Source: Pseudomonas cremoricolorata (lineage in GTDB: Bacteria; Pseudomonadota; Gammaproteobacteria; Pseudomonadales; Pseudomonadaceae). From it: DNA of 64,000 nt. Under the pieces are notes generated by a model. That model saw only the letters and a list, made by a program, of their open reading frames with translations. It did not search any database and was not told where the DNA came from. The stretch's first letter is position 1; the number at the start of each line of letters is the position of its first letter. The stretch spans positions 2,976,001-3,040,000 of the forward strand of contig NZ_CP009455.1 in the NCBI RefSeq assembly GCF_000759535.1, read 5' to 3'. The position numbers and the translations under genes are program-made. Of this stretch, positions 37,921-47,301 are shown piece after piece.

Positions 37921-39455
37921 CAGGCATCAGCCTTTTTCAGGAACGCCTTGAAGCGTACGAGCTCAGTCAGGCGGTAGCCGCGGTAGCGACCCATCGCCAG
38001 CATGAAGCCCACCAGAACCAGCAGTACCGCCGGGAAGGTGAAGACGAAGTACACCAGCTCCGGCACCATCATCAGCAGGTGCGCCAGGGACGCGGCGAAC
38101 AGCGTACCGATGGCAACCTTCATGGCATGGCCACCGCCACGTTCTTCCCAGGTGATCGACAGGCGTTCGATGGTCATGGTCAGAATCACCATCGGGAACA
38201 GCGCCACCGACAGACCGCGTTCGAGCCCCAGCTTGTGGCTGAACAGGCTGATGGCGGCGATCAACACCACGACGAAGGTCAGCACCACCGACAGCCGCGG
38301 CAGCATCTGCAGCTTGAGGTGCTCGAGGTAGGAGCGTAGCGACAATCCGAGCGCGGTGATCACCGTGAACAGCATGATGCCGAAGCCCAGTTGGGTTTCG
38401 CGGAAGGCCAGGGCGATCAGGACCGGGGTGAAGGTACCCAGGGTCTGGATGCCGATCAGGTTGCGCAGGACCAGAATCACCAGCACGCCGATCGGGATCA
38501 TGACCATGATCATGAAGGTTTGCTGAGTCTGCAGCGGCAAGCTGTACAGCGAGTATTCGAGAAAGTCGGCGTCGGTATTCTCGTCGGTCAGCTTGGCCAG
38601 GCGGATGGCGTTCATCTCGCTGTTGTTCAGGCTGAAGGTGACGTTGGCTTTCTTGCCGCCATCGACGGTGACCAGGTTGTCATCGCCGGTCCACCACAGC
38701 AGGCGGTCGTTGGGCAGGCCCTGCTCGCCGGTATCGGGGTTGAAGTACAGCCAGTCATTGCCGTTGAAGCTGCGCAGCCACAGCTCAGGGCTCTGCGGGG
38801 TGTCGGCGATCAGGCGAATGGTATGCACTTTTTCCATCGGCACGTGGGCGATGGACAGCAGCAGGTCGACCACGCGCGCCTTGTTCTGCGCCGAGGTGTC
38901 ACCGGCCAGCAGCAGTTTGACGTTGTCGTCGTTGAGGTTGTTGACCCGCTTGATGGTCTCGCCCACGAAGGTCTCGACGTCTGCCGAGTGCTGGCGAATC
39001 GGCGCCATCAGCGCTTCGGCGGCGACCTTCTCAGGGCCCTCTACGGCCAGGCTGTCACGGAAGGTGGCGCCCTTGATGGCGGCTTTTTCCGTGCTGTAGC
39101 GCTTGGTCAGCACCAGGCGGTAGTACAGGGTCTGGTTGCCGTTGGCGCGACGGGCCGACCAGGTCACCTTGCGGTTGCCATCGGCGCGGTTGACGCTGAC
39201 CCCATAGTTGTTGGAAATGAAGCTCTCGTTGAGGCTGACGTAGTCCCGATTCAACGGCGGCACGAACATCTGCACCTTGACCGGGTCCTTGGAGCTGGCC
39301 ACGAACTCGACCTTGGCGTCGATGTTCCACAAGTCGTCGGTCTCGTCTTCGGTCACCGGGATGCCGAGGAAGAAGATCTGATAGGCCGTGACCATTACGC
39401 CCAGCAGCACCAGAACGGTGATCAGGACTTTCAGGTGAAGGGTAAGAGAACGCAT
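37920..39455 (-). CDS. UUP1-type membrane protein: inactive transglutaminase domain fused to seven helices
   Basis: 511-residue membrane protein. One N-terminal anchor (about 5-28) precedes a large periplasmic region containing a transglutaminase-like fold (about 155-300, VETFVGETIKRVNNLNDDNVKLLLAGD...) in which no Cys-His-Asp triad can be picked out; the region contains no cysteine at all, so it is predicted inactive. Seven C-terminal helices (about 320-495) follow. It lies between the protease and ligase genes and overlaps the latter, so it probably forms a complex with one or both. Confidence 0.85.
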   Translation of the reverse strand: MRSLTLHLKVLITVLVLLGVMVTAYQIFFLGIPVTEDETDDLWNIDAKVEFVASSKDPVKVQMFVPPLNRDYVSLNESFISNNYGVSVNRADGNRKVTWSARRANGNQTLYYRLVLTKRYSTEKAAIKGATFRDSLAVEGPEKVAAEALMAPIRQHSADVETFVGETIKRVNNLNDDNVKLLLAGDTSAQNKARVVDLLLSIAHVPMEKVHTIRLIADTPQSPELWLRSFNGNDWLYFNPDTGEQGLPNDRLLWWTGDDNLVTVDGGKKANVTFSLNNSEMNAIRLAKLTDENTDADFLEYSLYSLPLQTQQTFMIMVMIPIGVLVILVLRNLIGIQTLGTFTPVLIALAFRETQLGFGIMLFTVITALGLSLRSYLEHLKLQMLPRLSVVLTFVVVLIAAISLFSHKLGLERGLSVALFPMVILTMTIERLSITWEERGGGHAMKVAIGTLFAASLAHLLMMVPELVYFVFTFPAVLLVLVGFMLAMGRYRGYRLTELVRFKAFLKKADA

Positions 39456-39460
39456 CGGAA

Positions 39461-39997
39461 TTACTCTGCGGTGGGAGCTTTGGAGGCACAGGCAGGTTTG
39501 CCGGCCGCGTATTTGAGGCTTGGATCGACCAGTGCGCCGAATTGCTTGAGCGCCTCCGAGCCGATCAGCAATGGAAACTGGAACGCACTGCGGTCGGTCA
39601 GGTTGACATCGATGGTGCGTTGGCGCTGACCCATGCAGATCTGCAGCTCGATGACCGGGCGGGCAGTATAGGCCTTGCCCGACTCGCTGTCGTAGTCGCT
39701 GGCGCGGCGCTTGATCTTGCTGACGCGCGCCAGGGGGCGTTCGATGGGGTGTTTGTGGGCGGTATCGATGGCCAGGTAGAAGCGTACCCAGCTCTCGCCG
39801 TTGCGCTTGAAGCGCTTGATGTCACGGGCGCTGAGCGAGGCGGTCTTGGCGCCGGTGTCGAGCTTGGCCGCCACTTCCAGGTCAAGCCCGCCGAGGTGGG
39901 CGTATTCGTTGAGGCCGTACACGGCCTTCTCTGCGGCCAGGGCGCAGGCCGGCAGCAGGAAAAGGCACAGCAAAGGTAGAGCGGGTGTGAATTTCAT
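39461..39997 (-). CDS. Exported retropepsin-like aspartic protease (DUF785/RimB-like, 'ATP-dependent zinc protease')
   Basis: 178-residue protein with a signal peptide (1-21, ACALAAEKA) and a single retropepsin-like fold. The catalytic signature is AKLDTGAKTASLSA (DTG, about residues 45-58), with the mate motif RPVIELQICMG and the flap/hydrophobic strand FPLLIGSEALKQFG. Retropepsins act as dimers, one Asp each. Database names call the family 'ATP-dependent zinc protease', which the sequence does not support. It is the first gene of the trio; five bases separate its stop from the next gene's start. Confidence 0.85.
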   Translation of the reverse strand: MKFTPALPLLCLFLLPACALAAEKAVYGLNEYAHLGGLDLEVAAKLDTGAKTASLSARDIKRFKRNGESWVRFYLAIDTAHKHPIERPLARVSKIKRRASDYDSESGKAYTARPVIELQICMGQRQRTIDVNLTDRSAFQFPLLIGSEALKQFGALVDPSLKYAAGKPACASKAPTAE

Positions 39998-40204
39998 ATT
40001 CCTGACGCAGTTCAGTGCAAGGTTGGGGCAAGGCGACTGGCAGTGACTGCGCGTGCATCCTCATTCAACTACCAGGCGCGCGAAACGCTGGCAGGCAGGG
40101 TGTCCATGTGCCAGCAACTGGCGCGGCATTCTATCACGCCGAGGTCTTGACGCCAGCGCGCCGCGTTCTGACAGCGAAGCGGCAGGGGAGTTTCTCTGTT
40201 GTTA

Positions 40205-40218
40205 GATTGTCGACAATC
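40205..40218. promoter_or_regulatory. GntR-type operator 1 of the prp operon
   Basis: GATTGTCGACAATC is a perfect 14-bp palindrome 74 bases before the regulator's ATG. ATTGTNNACAAT is the kind of site bound by FadR/VanR-type GntR proteins. The word TGTCGACAATC recurs 73 bases downstream (40281-40291). Confidence 0.7.
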
Positions 40219-40280
40219 CAGATTTCCGCGTTTGACGATTGAGCGGTATGGCGCTATTTTTTCGTTTAAATCGAACAAGG

Positions 40281-40291
40281 TGTCGACAATC
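40281..40291. promoter_or_regulatory. GntR-type operator 2 of the prp operon
   Basis: TGTCGACAATC repeats 11 of the 14 bases of operator 1 and ends at the base just before the ATG of the GntR gene, overlapping its Shine-Dalgarno region (AAGGTG). Binding here would block initiation of the prp transcript. Confidence 0.65.
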
Positions 40292-41008
40292 ATGCGGGAT
40301 ACCGTACAGCCACTGGCCAGCCTCGCCGATGAAGGTGAAACCCTCTCCGAGCACGTGTTTCGGCGTATTCAGGCGGCCATCGTCGAAGGTGAGATCGCCC
40401 CCGGCAGCAAGATTTCCGAGCCGGAGCTGGCGCGTACCTACGGCATCAGCCGCGGCCCGCTGCGCGAGGCTATCCACCGTCTGGAAGGCCAGCGCCTGCT
40501 GGTGCGCGTGCCCCACGTTGGCGCGCGGGTGGTGTCGCTCAATCCCACCGAGCTGATCGAGCTGTACCAGATTCGCGAATCGCTCGAAGGCATGGCCTGC
40601 CGTCTGGCGGCCGAGCGCATGGGTCAGGATCAGATTCGCGAGCTGCGCCAGGTGCTCGACACCCACGAACGCGACGCGGCGTTCCAGGCCGGGGTCGGCT
40701 ACTACCAGCAAGAGGGCGACTACGATTTCCACTACCGGATCATCCATGGCAGCGGCAACCAGACTCTGGTCAAGATGCTCTGCGGCGAGCTGTACCAACT
40801 GGTGCGCATGTACCGCCTGCAGTTTTCCAGCATGCCCAATCGGCCACGCCAGGCGTTCGCCGAGCACCACCGTATTCTCGATGCCATCGAAGCCGGCGAC
40901 GGCGAACTGGCCGAACTGTTGATGCGCCGCCACATCGGCGCTTCCCGACGCAATATCGAGCGCCACTACCAGGGCGCCGCCACTCCCAGCCTTCGAGGTG
41001 AGTCATGA
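40292..41008 (+). CDS. prpR: GntR-family (FadR/VanR subgroup) regulator of the 2-methylcitrate operon
   Basis: 238-residue GntR regulator. Winged helix at about 18-80 ([44 protein letters not shown]) and an FCD effector domain at about 90-220 with the metal-binding His/Asp pattern ([11 protein letters not shown] and [14 protein letters not shown]). It is the first gene of the prp operon and its stop overlaps prpB. It presumably represses the operon until 2-methylcitrate is present, acting at the two operators. Gene name by position only; it is not the sigma-54 activator also called PrpR. Confidence 0.85.
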   Translation: MRDTVQPLASLADEGETLSEHVFRRIQAAIVEGEIAPGSKISEPELARTYGISRGPLREAIHRLEGQRLLVRVPHVGARVVSLNPTELIELYQIRESLEGMACRLAAERMGQDQIRELRQVLDTHERDAAFQAGVGYYQQEGDYDFHYRIIHGSGNQTLVKMLCGELYQLVRMYRLQFSSMPNRPRQAFAEHHRILDAIEAGDGELAELLMRRHIGASRRNIERHYQGAATPSLRGES

Positions 41009-41895
41009 CAGTCAAGCGCACGCCCGGCCAACGTTTCCGTGAGGCGGTCGCCGCCGAGCATCCGCTCCAGGTGGTCGGCGCCATCAATGCCAACCATGCG
41101 CTGCTGGCCAAGCGCGCCGGCTTCAAGGCCATCTACCTCTCTGGCGGCGGCGTGGCCGCAGGCTCGCTGGGGCTACCGGACTTGGGCATCAGCAACCTCG
41201 ACGACGTGCTGACCGACGTGCGGCGCATCACCGACGTGTGCGATCTGCCGCTGCTGGTCGATGTCGACACCGGCTTCGGTGCCTCGGCGTTCAACGTCGC
41301 CCGCACCGTGCGCTCGATGGAGAAATTCGGCGCGGCGGCCATTCATATCGAAGACCAGGTCGGCGCCAAGCGCTGCGGGCATCGGCCGAACAAGGAAATC
41401 GTCACCCAGCAGGAAATGGTCGACCGTATCAAGGCGGCGGTCGATGCCCGCCAGGACGACAGCTTCGTGATCATGGCGCGCACCGATGCCTTGGCCGTGG
41501 AAGGCCTGGAGGCCGCCCTGGAGCGTGCCGCGGCCTGTGTCGAAGCCGGCGCCGACATGGTTTTCCCCGAGGCGATCACCGAACTGTCGATGTACAAGAC
41601 CTTCGCTGAGCGAGTGCGCGCACCGATTCTGGCCAATATCACCGAGTTCGGCGCCACGCCGCTGTACACCACCGCGCAGCTCGCCGAGGTCGATGTGGCG
41701 CTGGTGCTGTACCCGCTGTCGGCATTCCGCGCGATGAACAAGGCGGCCGAGAACGTGTATGCCGCACTGCGCCGCGACGGCACCCAGCAGAACGTGATCG
41801 ACACCATGCAGACGCGTATGGAGCTGTACGACGCCATTGGTTATCACGCCTTCGAGCAGAGCCTCGATGCGTTGTTCGCGCAGAAGAAAGGCTAG
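41005..41895 (+). CDS. prpB: 2-methylisocitrate lyase
   Basis: Splits 2-methylisocitrate into pyruvate and succinate, the last step of propionate breakdown. 296 residues, PEP-mutase/isocitrate-lyase TIM barrel with [16 protein letters not shown], the metal ligand region [10 protein letters not shown], the catalytic loop [16 protein letters not shown] (Cys in KRCGH) and the substrate-binding MARTDA. Starts in the ATGA overlap with the regulator gene, so translation is coupled. Confidence 0.96.
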   Translation: MTVKRTPGQRFREAVAAEHPLQVVGAINANHALLAKRAGFKAIYLSGGGVAAGSLGLPDLGISNLDDVLTDVRRITDVCDLPLLVDVDTGFGASAFNVARTVRSMEKFGAAAIHIEDQVGAKRCGHRPNKEIVTQQEMVDRIKAAVDARQDDSFVIMARTDALAVEGLEAALERAAACVEAGADMVFPEAITELSMYKTFAERVRAPILANITEFGATPLYTTAQLAEVDVALVLYPLSAFRAMNKAAENVYAALRRDGTQQNVIDTMQTRMELYDAIGYHAFEQSLDALFAQKKG

Positions 41896-41973
41896 AGGCA
41901 GGCGGGGCCCGGTTGCCAGGGCCGAACCACCCGGCCGTTCCTACAAGACAATTCCAAGATGAGGAGAAACACC

Positions 41974-43101
41974 ATGGCCGAAGCAAAAGTACTCAGTGGC
42001 GCAGGCCTGCGTGGCCAGGTTGCCGGGCAGACCGCGCTGTCCACCGTGGGTCAGGCCGGTGCCGGGCTGACCTACCGTGGTTACGACGTGCGTGACCTGG
42101 CCGCCGGCGCCGAATTCGAAGAGGTCGCCTACCTGCTGCTCTACGGCAAACTGCCCAGCGCCGCCGAGCTCGCCGACTACAAGCACACCCTCAGGGGTTT
42201 GCGCAGCCTGCCCCAGGCGCTCAAGGAAGTGCTTGAGCGCATTCCCCGCGACGCCCACCCGATGGATGTCATGCGCACCGGTTGCTCGATGCTCGGGACG
42301 CTGGAGCCGGAACTGACCTTCGGTGCCCAGCACGACCGCACCGACCGTCTGCTGGCGCTGTTCCCGGCCATCGTCTGCTATTGGTATCGTTTCAGCCACC
42401 ATGGCGTGCGCATCGACTGCGAGAGCGACCAGGACACCCTCGGCGGACACTTCCTCTACCTGCTGCACGGCAAGACCCCGAGCGAGCTGCACGTGAAGGT
42501 GATGAACGTGTCGCTGATTCTCTACGCCGAACACGAATTCAACGCCTCGACCTTCACCGCGCGGGTCTGCGCCTCGACCTTGTCTGACCTGTATTCGTGC
42601 ATCACTGCCGCCATCGGCGCGCTGCGTGGCCCGCTGCATGGCGGCGCCAACGAAGCGGCGATGGAGCTGATCGAGCGGTTCAGCAGCCCGCAGGAGGCCA
42701 CCGCCGAATTGCTGCGCATGCTCGAGCGCAAGGACAAGATCATGGGCTTCGGCCACGCCATCTATAAAGAGAGCGATCCGCGCAACGAAGTGATCAAGGG
42801 CTGGGCGCAGAAGCTCTCAGAAGAAGCTGGCGACAGCGTGCTGTTCCCGGTTTCCGAGGCCATCGACAAGACCATGTGGGAGCAGAAAAAGCTGTTCCCC
42901 AACGCTGATTTCTATCACGCCTCGGCGTACCACTTCATGGGCATCCCGACCAAGCTGTTCACGCCGATCTTCGTCTGCTCGCGCCTCACCGGCTGGGCGG
43001 CGCACGTGTTCGAGCAGCGCGCCAACAACCGCATCATCCGCCCGAGTGCAGAGTACACCGGCGTCGAGCAGCGCCCGTTCGTGGCCATCGAGCAGCGCTG
43101 A
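41974..43101 (+). CDS. prpC: 2-methylcitrate synthase
   Basis: Condenses propionyl-CoA with oxaloacetate. 375-residue citrate-synthase-fold protein with the short Gram-negative dimer layout; catalytic motifs are the active-site His in LYAEHEFNASTFTARV (about 183-199), LHGGANEAAM (about 224-233) and the Asp region DFYHASAYHFMGIP. GAGGAG lies eight bases before the ATG at 41974. It follows prpB by 78 bases. Confidence 0.95.
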   Translation: MAEAKVLSGAGLRGQVAGQTALSTVGQAGAGLTYRGYDVRDLAAGAEFEEVAYLLLYGKLPSAAELADYKHTLRGLRSLPQALKEVLERIPRDAHPMDVMRTGCSMLGTLEPELTFGAQHDRTDRLLALFPAIVCYWYRFSHHGVRIDCESDQDTLGGHFLYLLHGKTPSELHVKVMNVSLILYAEHEFNASTFTARVCASTLSDLYSCITAAIGALRGPLHGGANEAAMELIERFSSPQEATAELLRMLERKDKIMGFGHAIYKESDPRNEVIKGWAQKLSEEAGDSVLFPVSEAIDKTMWEQKKLFPNADFYHASAYHFMGIPTKLFTPIFVCSRLTGWAAHVFEQRANNRIIRPSAEYTGVEQRPFVAIEQR

Positions 43102-43171
43102 ACCACAGGCCGGGGGCCGCCCCGGCCGCCTCGGGCCTGGCCCGATTACCGTGATAGAGCCTGATAACGCT

Positions 43172-45760
43172 ATGAACACTGCATACCGCAATGCTTTGCC
43201 TGGCACAGCGCTGGACTACTTCGACGCCCGCGCAGCGGTCGAGGCGATTCAGCCCGGCGCCTACGCCCGGCTGCCGTACACCTCCAGGGTGCTGGCGGAA
43301 AATCTGGTGCGCCGCTGTGACCCTGCCACCCTCGACGCAAGCCTTGGGCAACTGATCGAGCGCAAGCGCGACCTCGATTTCCCCTGGTACCCGGCGCGGG
43401 TGGTGTGCCATGACATCCTCGGCCAGACCGCCCTGGTCGATCTGGCGGGCCTGCGCGATGCCATTGCCGACAAGGGCGGCGATCCGGCCCAGGTCAACCC
43501 GGTGGTGCCGGTGCAACTGATCGTCGACCACTCCCTGGCCGTGGAATGCGGCGGTTACGACCCGCAGGCCTTCGAGCGCAACCGCGCCATCGAAGACCGG
43601 CGCAACGAAGACCGTTTCCATTTCATCAACTGGACCAAGCAAGCGTTCAAGAACGTCGATGTGATTCCGCCGGGCAACGGCATCATGCACCAGATCAACC
43701 TGGAGAAAATGTCGCCGGTGATCCACAGCGAGCAGGGCGTTGCCTACCCCGACACCTGCGTCGGTACCGACAGCCACACCCCGCATGTCGATGCCCTGGG
43801 GGTGATCGCCATCGGTGTCGGTGGCCTGGAAGCCGAGAACGTCATGCTCGGCCGCGCCTCGTGGATGCGCCTGCCGGAGATCGTCGGCGTCGAGTTGCGC
43901 GGGCGTCTGGCGCCGAACGTCACGGCCACCGACCTGGTGCTGGCGCTGACCGAGTACCTGCGTCAGCAGAAGGTGGTCGGCGCCTATCTGGAGTTCCACG
44001 GCAGCGGCGCCGCCGCGCTGACCCTGGGCGACCGCGCGACCATCTCCAACATGGCCCCCGAATACGGCGCCACTGCGGCGATGTTCGCCATCGACCAACA
44101 GACCCTCGACTACCTGCGCCTGACCGGCCGTGAAGAGCAGCAGGTGCAACTGGTGGAAACCTACGCCAAGGTCGCCGGACTGTGGGCCGACAGCCTGGTG
44201 GAAGCCGACTACGAACGCGTGCTGAGCTTCGATCTGGGCAGCGTGGTGCGCAACCTCGCAGGCCCCTCCAATCCGCACGCGCGGGTCGCCACCAGCGATC
44301 TTGCCGCCAAGGGCATTGCCGGCGCCTGGGACGATGTGCCCGGGCAGATGCCCGACGGCGCGGTGATCATCGCCGCCATCACCAGTTGCACCAACACCAG
44401 CAACCCGCGCAACGTCATCGCCGCCGGGCTGCTGGCGCGCAATGCCAACCGCCTTGGGCTGAGCCGCAAGCCATGGGTCAAGTCATCCCTGGCGCCGGGT
44501 TCGCGGGCGGTACAGCTGTACCTGCAAGAGGCCGGGCTGGAGCAGGAACTCGAGCAACTGGGCTTTGGCATCGTCGCCTTCGCCTGCACCACCTGCAACG
44601 GCATGTCGGGTGCGCTGGATGCGCAGATCCAGCAAGAAATCATCGACCGCGACCTGTACGCCACCGCCGTGCTGTCGGGCAACCGCAACTTCGACGGGCG
44701 TATCCACCCGTATGCCAAGCAGGCGTTCCTCGCCTCGCCGCCGCTGGTGGTGGCCTACGCGATTGCCGGCACCATCCGTTTCGACATCGAGAAGGATGTG
44801 CTGGGTGTGGTCGATGGCCGGGAAATCCGCCTCAAGGACATCTGGCCGAGCGACGCCGAGATCGACGCCATGGTCAAGGCGGCGGTCAAGCCCGAGCAGT
44901 TCCGCCAGGTGTACATCCCCATGTTCGCCATCGACAGCCACAGCGGCCCGAGTGTGCCGCCGTTGTACCAGTGGCGGCCGATGAGCACCTACATTCGCCG
45001 CCCACCGTACTGGGAAGGCGCCTTGGCCGGCGAACGCAGCCTGACCGGCATGCGCCCGTTGGCGGTGCTGCCGGACAACATCACCACCGACCACCTGTCG
45101 CCGTCCAACGCCATCATGCGTGACAGCGCTGCCGGCGAGTACCTGGCGAAAATGGGCCTGCCGGAAGAGGACTTCAACTCCTACGCCACCCACCGCGGCG
45201 ACCACCTCACCGCGCAGCGCGCCACCTTCGCCAACCCCAAGCTGTTCAACGAGATGGTCCGCGACACCGACGGCAAGGTGCGCCAAGGCTCGTTGACCCG
45301 GCTTGAGCCGGAAGGCCAGGTGACGCGCATGTGGGAGGCGATCGAAACCTACATGGCGCGCAAGCAGCCGCTGATCATCGTTGCCGGCGGCGACTACGGC
45401 CAGGGCTCGTCCCGCGACTGGGCGGCCAAGGGCGTGCGTCTGGCCGGGGTCGAGGCCATCGTCGCCGAGGGCTTCGAGCGCATCCACCGCACCAACCTGG
45501 TGGGCATGGGCGTGCTGCCGCTGGAGTTCCACCCTGGCACCGATCGCCACACCCTGGCCCTCGATGGCAGCGAAACCTATGACGTGGTCGGCCAGCGCAC
45601 GCCACGGGCGACCCTGACGCTGGTCATCACCCGGCGCGACGGCGAACGCCTGGAGGTGCCGGTGACCTGTCGCCTGGACACCGGTGAAGAAGTGTCGATC
45701 TACGAGGCCGGTGGCGTGCTGCAGCGTTTCGCCCAGGACTTCCTCGAAGCCACCGTCTGA
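43172..45760 (+). CDS. acnD: Fe/S-dependent 2-methylcitrate dehydratase (AcnD / AcnM)
   Basis: 862-residue aconitase-superfamily enzyme that dehydrates 2-methylcitrate to a 2-methylaconitate isomer. The [4Fe-4S] cysteines are visible in AITSCTNTSNPRN and FACTTCNGMSGA, and the swivelling C-terminal domain carries GGDYGQGSSRDWAAKG. The start at 43172 is chosen because the N-terminus (MNTAYRNALPGTALDYFDARAAVE) matches the family; the reading frame upstream is read-through of prpC's end. With prpF it replaces the cofactor-free PrpD. Confidence 0.94.
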   Translation: MNTAYRNALPGTALDYFDARAAVEAIQPGAYARLPYTSRVLAENLVRRCDPATLDASLGQLIERKRDLDFPWYPARVVCHDILGQTALVDLAGLRDAIADKGGDPAQVNPVVPVQLIVDHSLAVECGGYDPQAFERNRAIEDRRNEDRFHFINWTKQAFKNVDVIPPGNGIMHQINLEKMSPVIHSEQGVAYPDTCVGTDSHTPHVDALGVIAIGVGGLEAENVMLGRASWMRLPEIVGVELRGRLAPNVTATDLVLALTEYLRQQKVVGAYLEFHGSGAAALTLGDRATISNMAPEYGATAAMFAIDQQTLDYLRLTGREEQQVQLVETYAKVAGLWADSLVEADYERVLSFDLGSVVRNLAGPSNPHARVATSDLAAKGIAGAWDDVPGQMPDGAVIIAAITSCTNTSNPRNVIAAGLLARNANRLGLSRKPWVKSSLAPGSRAVQLYLQEAGLEQELEQLGFGIVAFACTTCNGMSGALDAQIQQEIIDRDLYATAVLSGNRNFDGRIHPYAKQAFLASPPLVVAYAIAGTIRFDIEKDVLGVVDGREIRLKDIWPSDAEIDAMVKAAVKPEQFRQVYIPMFAIDSHSGPSVPPLYQWRPMSTYIRRPPYWEGALAGERSLTGMRPLAVLPDNITTDHLSPSNAIMRDSAAGEYLAKMGLPEEDFNSYATHRGDHLTAQRATFANPKLFNEMVRDTDGKVRQGSLTRLEPEGQVTRMWEAIETYMARKQPLIIVAGGDYGQGSSRDWAAKGVRLAGVEAIVAEGFERIHRTNLVGMGVLPLEFHPGTDRHTLALDGSETYDVVGQRTPRATLTLVITRRDGERLEVPVTCRLDTGEEVSIYEAGGVLQRFAQDFLEATV

Positions 45761-45812
45761 CTCAACCGAGCCGCGCCAGCCCCTCGCGCTGGCCGGCCAA
45801 CAGGATGCCAGC

Positions 45813-47003
45813 ATGACCTACCCAGCGCAGATCCGGATTGCCGCCACCTACATGCGTGGCGGTACCAGCAAAGGCGTGTTCTTTCGCCTCGACCAACTGC
45901 CCGAGCGCGCCCAGGTGCCCGGGCCTGCCCGTGACGCCCTGCTGCTTCGGGTGATCGGCAGCCCCGACCCCTACGGCAAGCAGATCGACGGCATGGGCGG
46001 TGCCACCTCCAGCACCAGCAAGGCGGTGATCGTCGCTGCCAGCGAGCGCGCCGAACACGATGTCGACTACCTGTTCGGCCAGGTCTCGATCGATCAGCCC
46101 TTCGTCGACTGGAGCGGCAATTGCGGCAACCTCACCGCCGCCGTCGGCGCCTTTGCCATCAGCAGCGGCCTGATCGACCCGACACGCATTCCCCACGACG
46201 GCGTGGCGACGGTGCGTATCTGGCAGGCCAACATCGGCAAGAGCATCATCGCCCAGGTGCCGATCAGCGCCGGCCAGGTGCAGGAAACCGGCGATTTCGA
46301 ACTCGACGGCGTGACCTTTCCCGCAGCCGAAGTGCAACTGGCCTTCGTCGATCCGGCCGCCGATGAAGACGGCGAGGGCGGGGCGCTGTTCCCCACCGGC
46401 AAACTGGTCGATGAGCTGACGGTGCCGGGCATCGGCACGCTCAAAGCAACGCTGATCAACGCCGGCATTCCGACCATCTTCGTCAACGCCGCTGATCTGG
46501 GTTACCGCGGCTGTGAGTTGCAGGAAGCGATCAACGCCGACCCCGCTGCGCTGGTGCGCCTCGAGACCCTGCGTGCCCACGGCGCCCTGCGCATGGGCCT
46601 GATCGCCCGCCTGGAAGAGGCCGCGGCCCGGCAGCACACGCCGAAAGTGGCCTTCGTCGCGCCGCCCATGGACTACACCGCCTCCAGCGGCAAGCCGGTC
46701 ACCGCCGATCAGGTCGACCTGCTGGTGCGAGCGATGTCCATGGGCAAGCTGCACCACGCGATGATGGGCACCGCAGCGGTGGCCATCGGCACTGCTGCGG
46801 CGATCCCCGGCACCTTGGTCAACCTCGCTGCCGGCGGCGGCACGCGCCAGTCGGTGCGCTTCGGCCACCCCTCCGGCACCCTGCGCGTCGGCGCCGAGGC
46901 ACGTCAGGTGGACGGTCAGTGGCAGGTTACCCAGGTGCTGATGAGTCGCAGTGCGCGGGTGTTGATGGAAGGATGGGTGCGGGTGCCGGGGGGAAGTTTT
47001 TAA
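45813..47003 (+). CDS. prpF: 2-methylaconitate isomerase PrpF
   Basis: 396-residue DAP-epimerase-fold isomerase that turns AcnD's product into cis-2-methylaconitate. Two mirrored lobes: ATYMRGGTSKGVFFRL (N-terminal, Lys of RGGTSKG) and the central NCGNLTAAVGAFAI with its cysteine, then VAFVAPPMDYTASSGK in the second lobe. The ATG at 45813 was selected by family N-terminus. It ends the operon prpR-prpB-prpC-acnD-prpF; no prpD follows. Confidence 0.94.
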   Translation: MTYPAQIRIAATYMRGGTSKGVFFRLDQLPERAQVPGPARDALLLRVIGSPDPYGKQIDGMGGATSSTSKAVIVAASERAEHDVDYLFGQVSIDQPFVDWSGNCGNLTAAVGAFAISSGLIDPTRIPHDGVATVRIWQANIGKSIIAQVPISAGQVQETGDFELDGVTFPAAEVQLAFVDPAADEDGEGGALFPTGKLVDELTVPGIGTLKATLINAGIPTIFVNAADLGYRGCELQEAINADPAALVRLETLRAHGALRMGLIARLEEAAARQHTPKVAFVAPPMDYTASSGKPVTADQVDLLVRAMSMGKLHHAMMGTAAVAIGTAAAIPGTLVNLAAGGGTRQSVRFGHPSGTLRVGAEARQVDGQWQVTQVLMSRSARVLMEGWVRVPGGSF

Positions 47004-47301
47004 TTGGCTTTCGTTGAGGGCGGGATTTAGTGGTTGCCTTAGAGGAACGTCAGTCATTGCGACACTGTTCTCTGAGCCCTGTTTCGCCTGGCGGCGACCT
47101 ACTTTTGACGGGGGCCAAAAGTAGGCAAAACCCCCATGCTCCACTAGCCGGCCCTGCACTCCGGCCGGCTACAGTCGCGATCGGTGGCGCCTGAACGATC
47201 GGTGTGAAAGAGCTTGGCTGTGAGCGTTGCAGGTAATCGGGCGCTGATTGGGTTGACTTGCGAACGAGTTCTGGTCTGTAAAAGTTCAGGCCATCACACC
47301 G
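47004..47301. other. Gene-free gap between prpF and the copper sensor gene
   Basis: About 300 bases without a gene. A perfect inverted repeat with 10-bp arms (CCTACTTTTG at 47098-47107, complement at 47116-47125) and a second GC hairpin (AGCCGG...CCGGCT, about 47146-47171) lie in the middle. The prpF transcript presumably ends there. The gap lies between convergent genes, so no promoter is expected. Confidence 0.6.
47098..47125. repeat. Perfect inverted repeat, probable dispersed Pseudomonas intergenic hairpin
   Basis: CCTACTTTTG, an 8-base loop ACGGGGGC and CAAAAGTAGG form a perfect hairpin followed by CAAAACCCCC. I recall similar CCAAAAGTAGGCAAA hairpins in many gamma- and betaproteobacterial intergenic regions. 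It may act as a terminator here (no U-run of note) or be a mobile repeat. Confidence 0.55.

Noticed and set aside
38391..39629. 412-residue open frame antisense to the UUP1 membrane gene
   Set aside because: Antisense shadow with repeated His-Gln and Asp runs; no coding signals.
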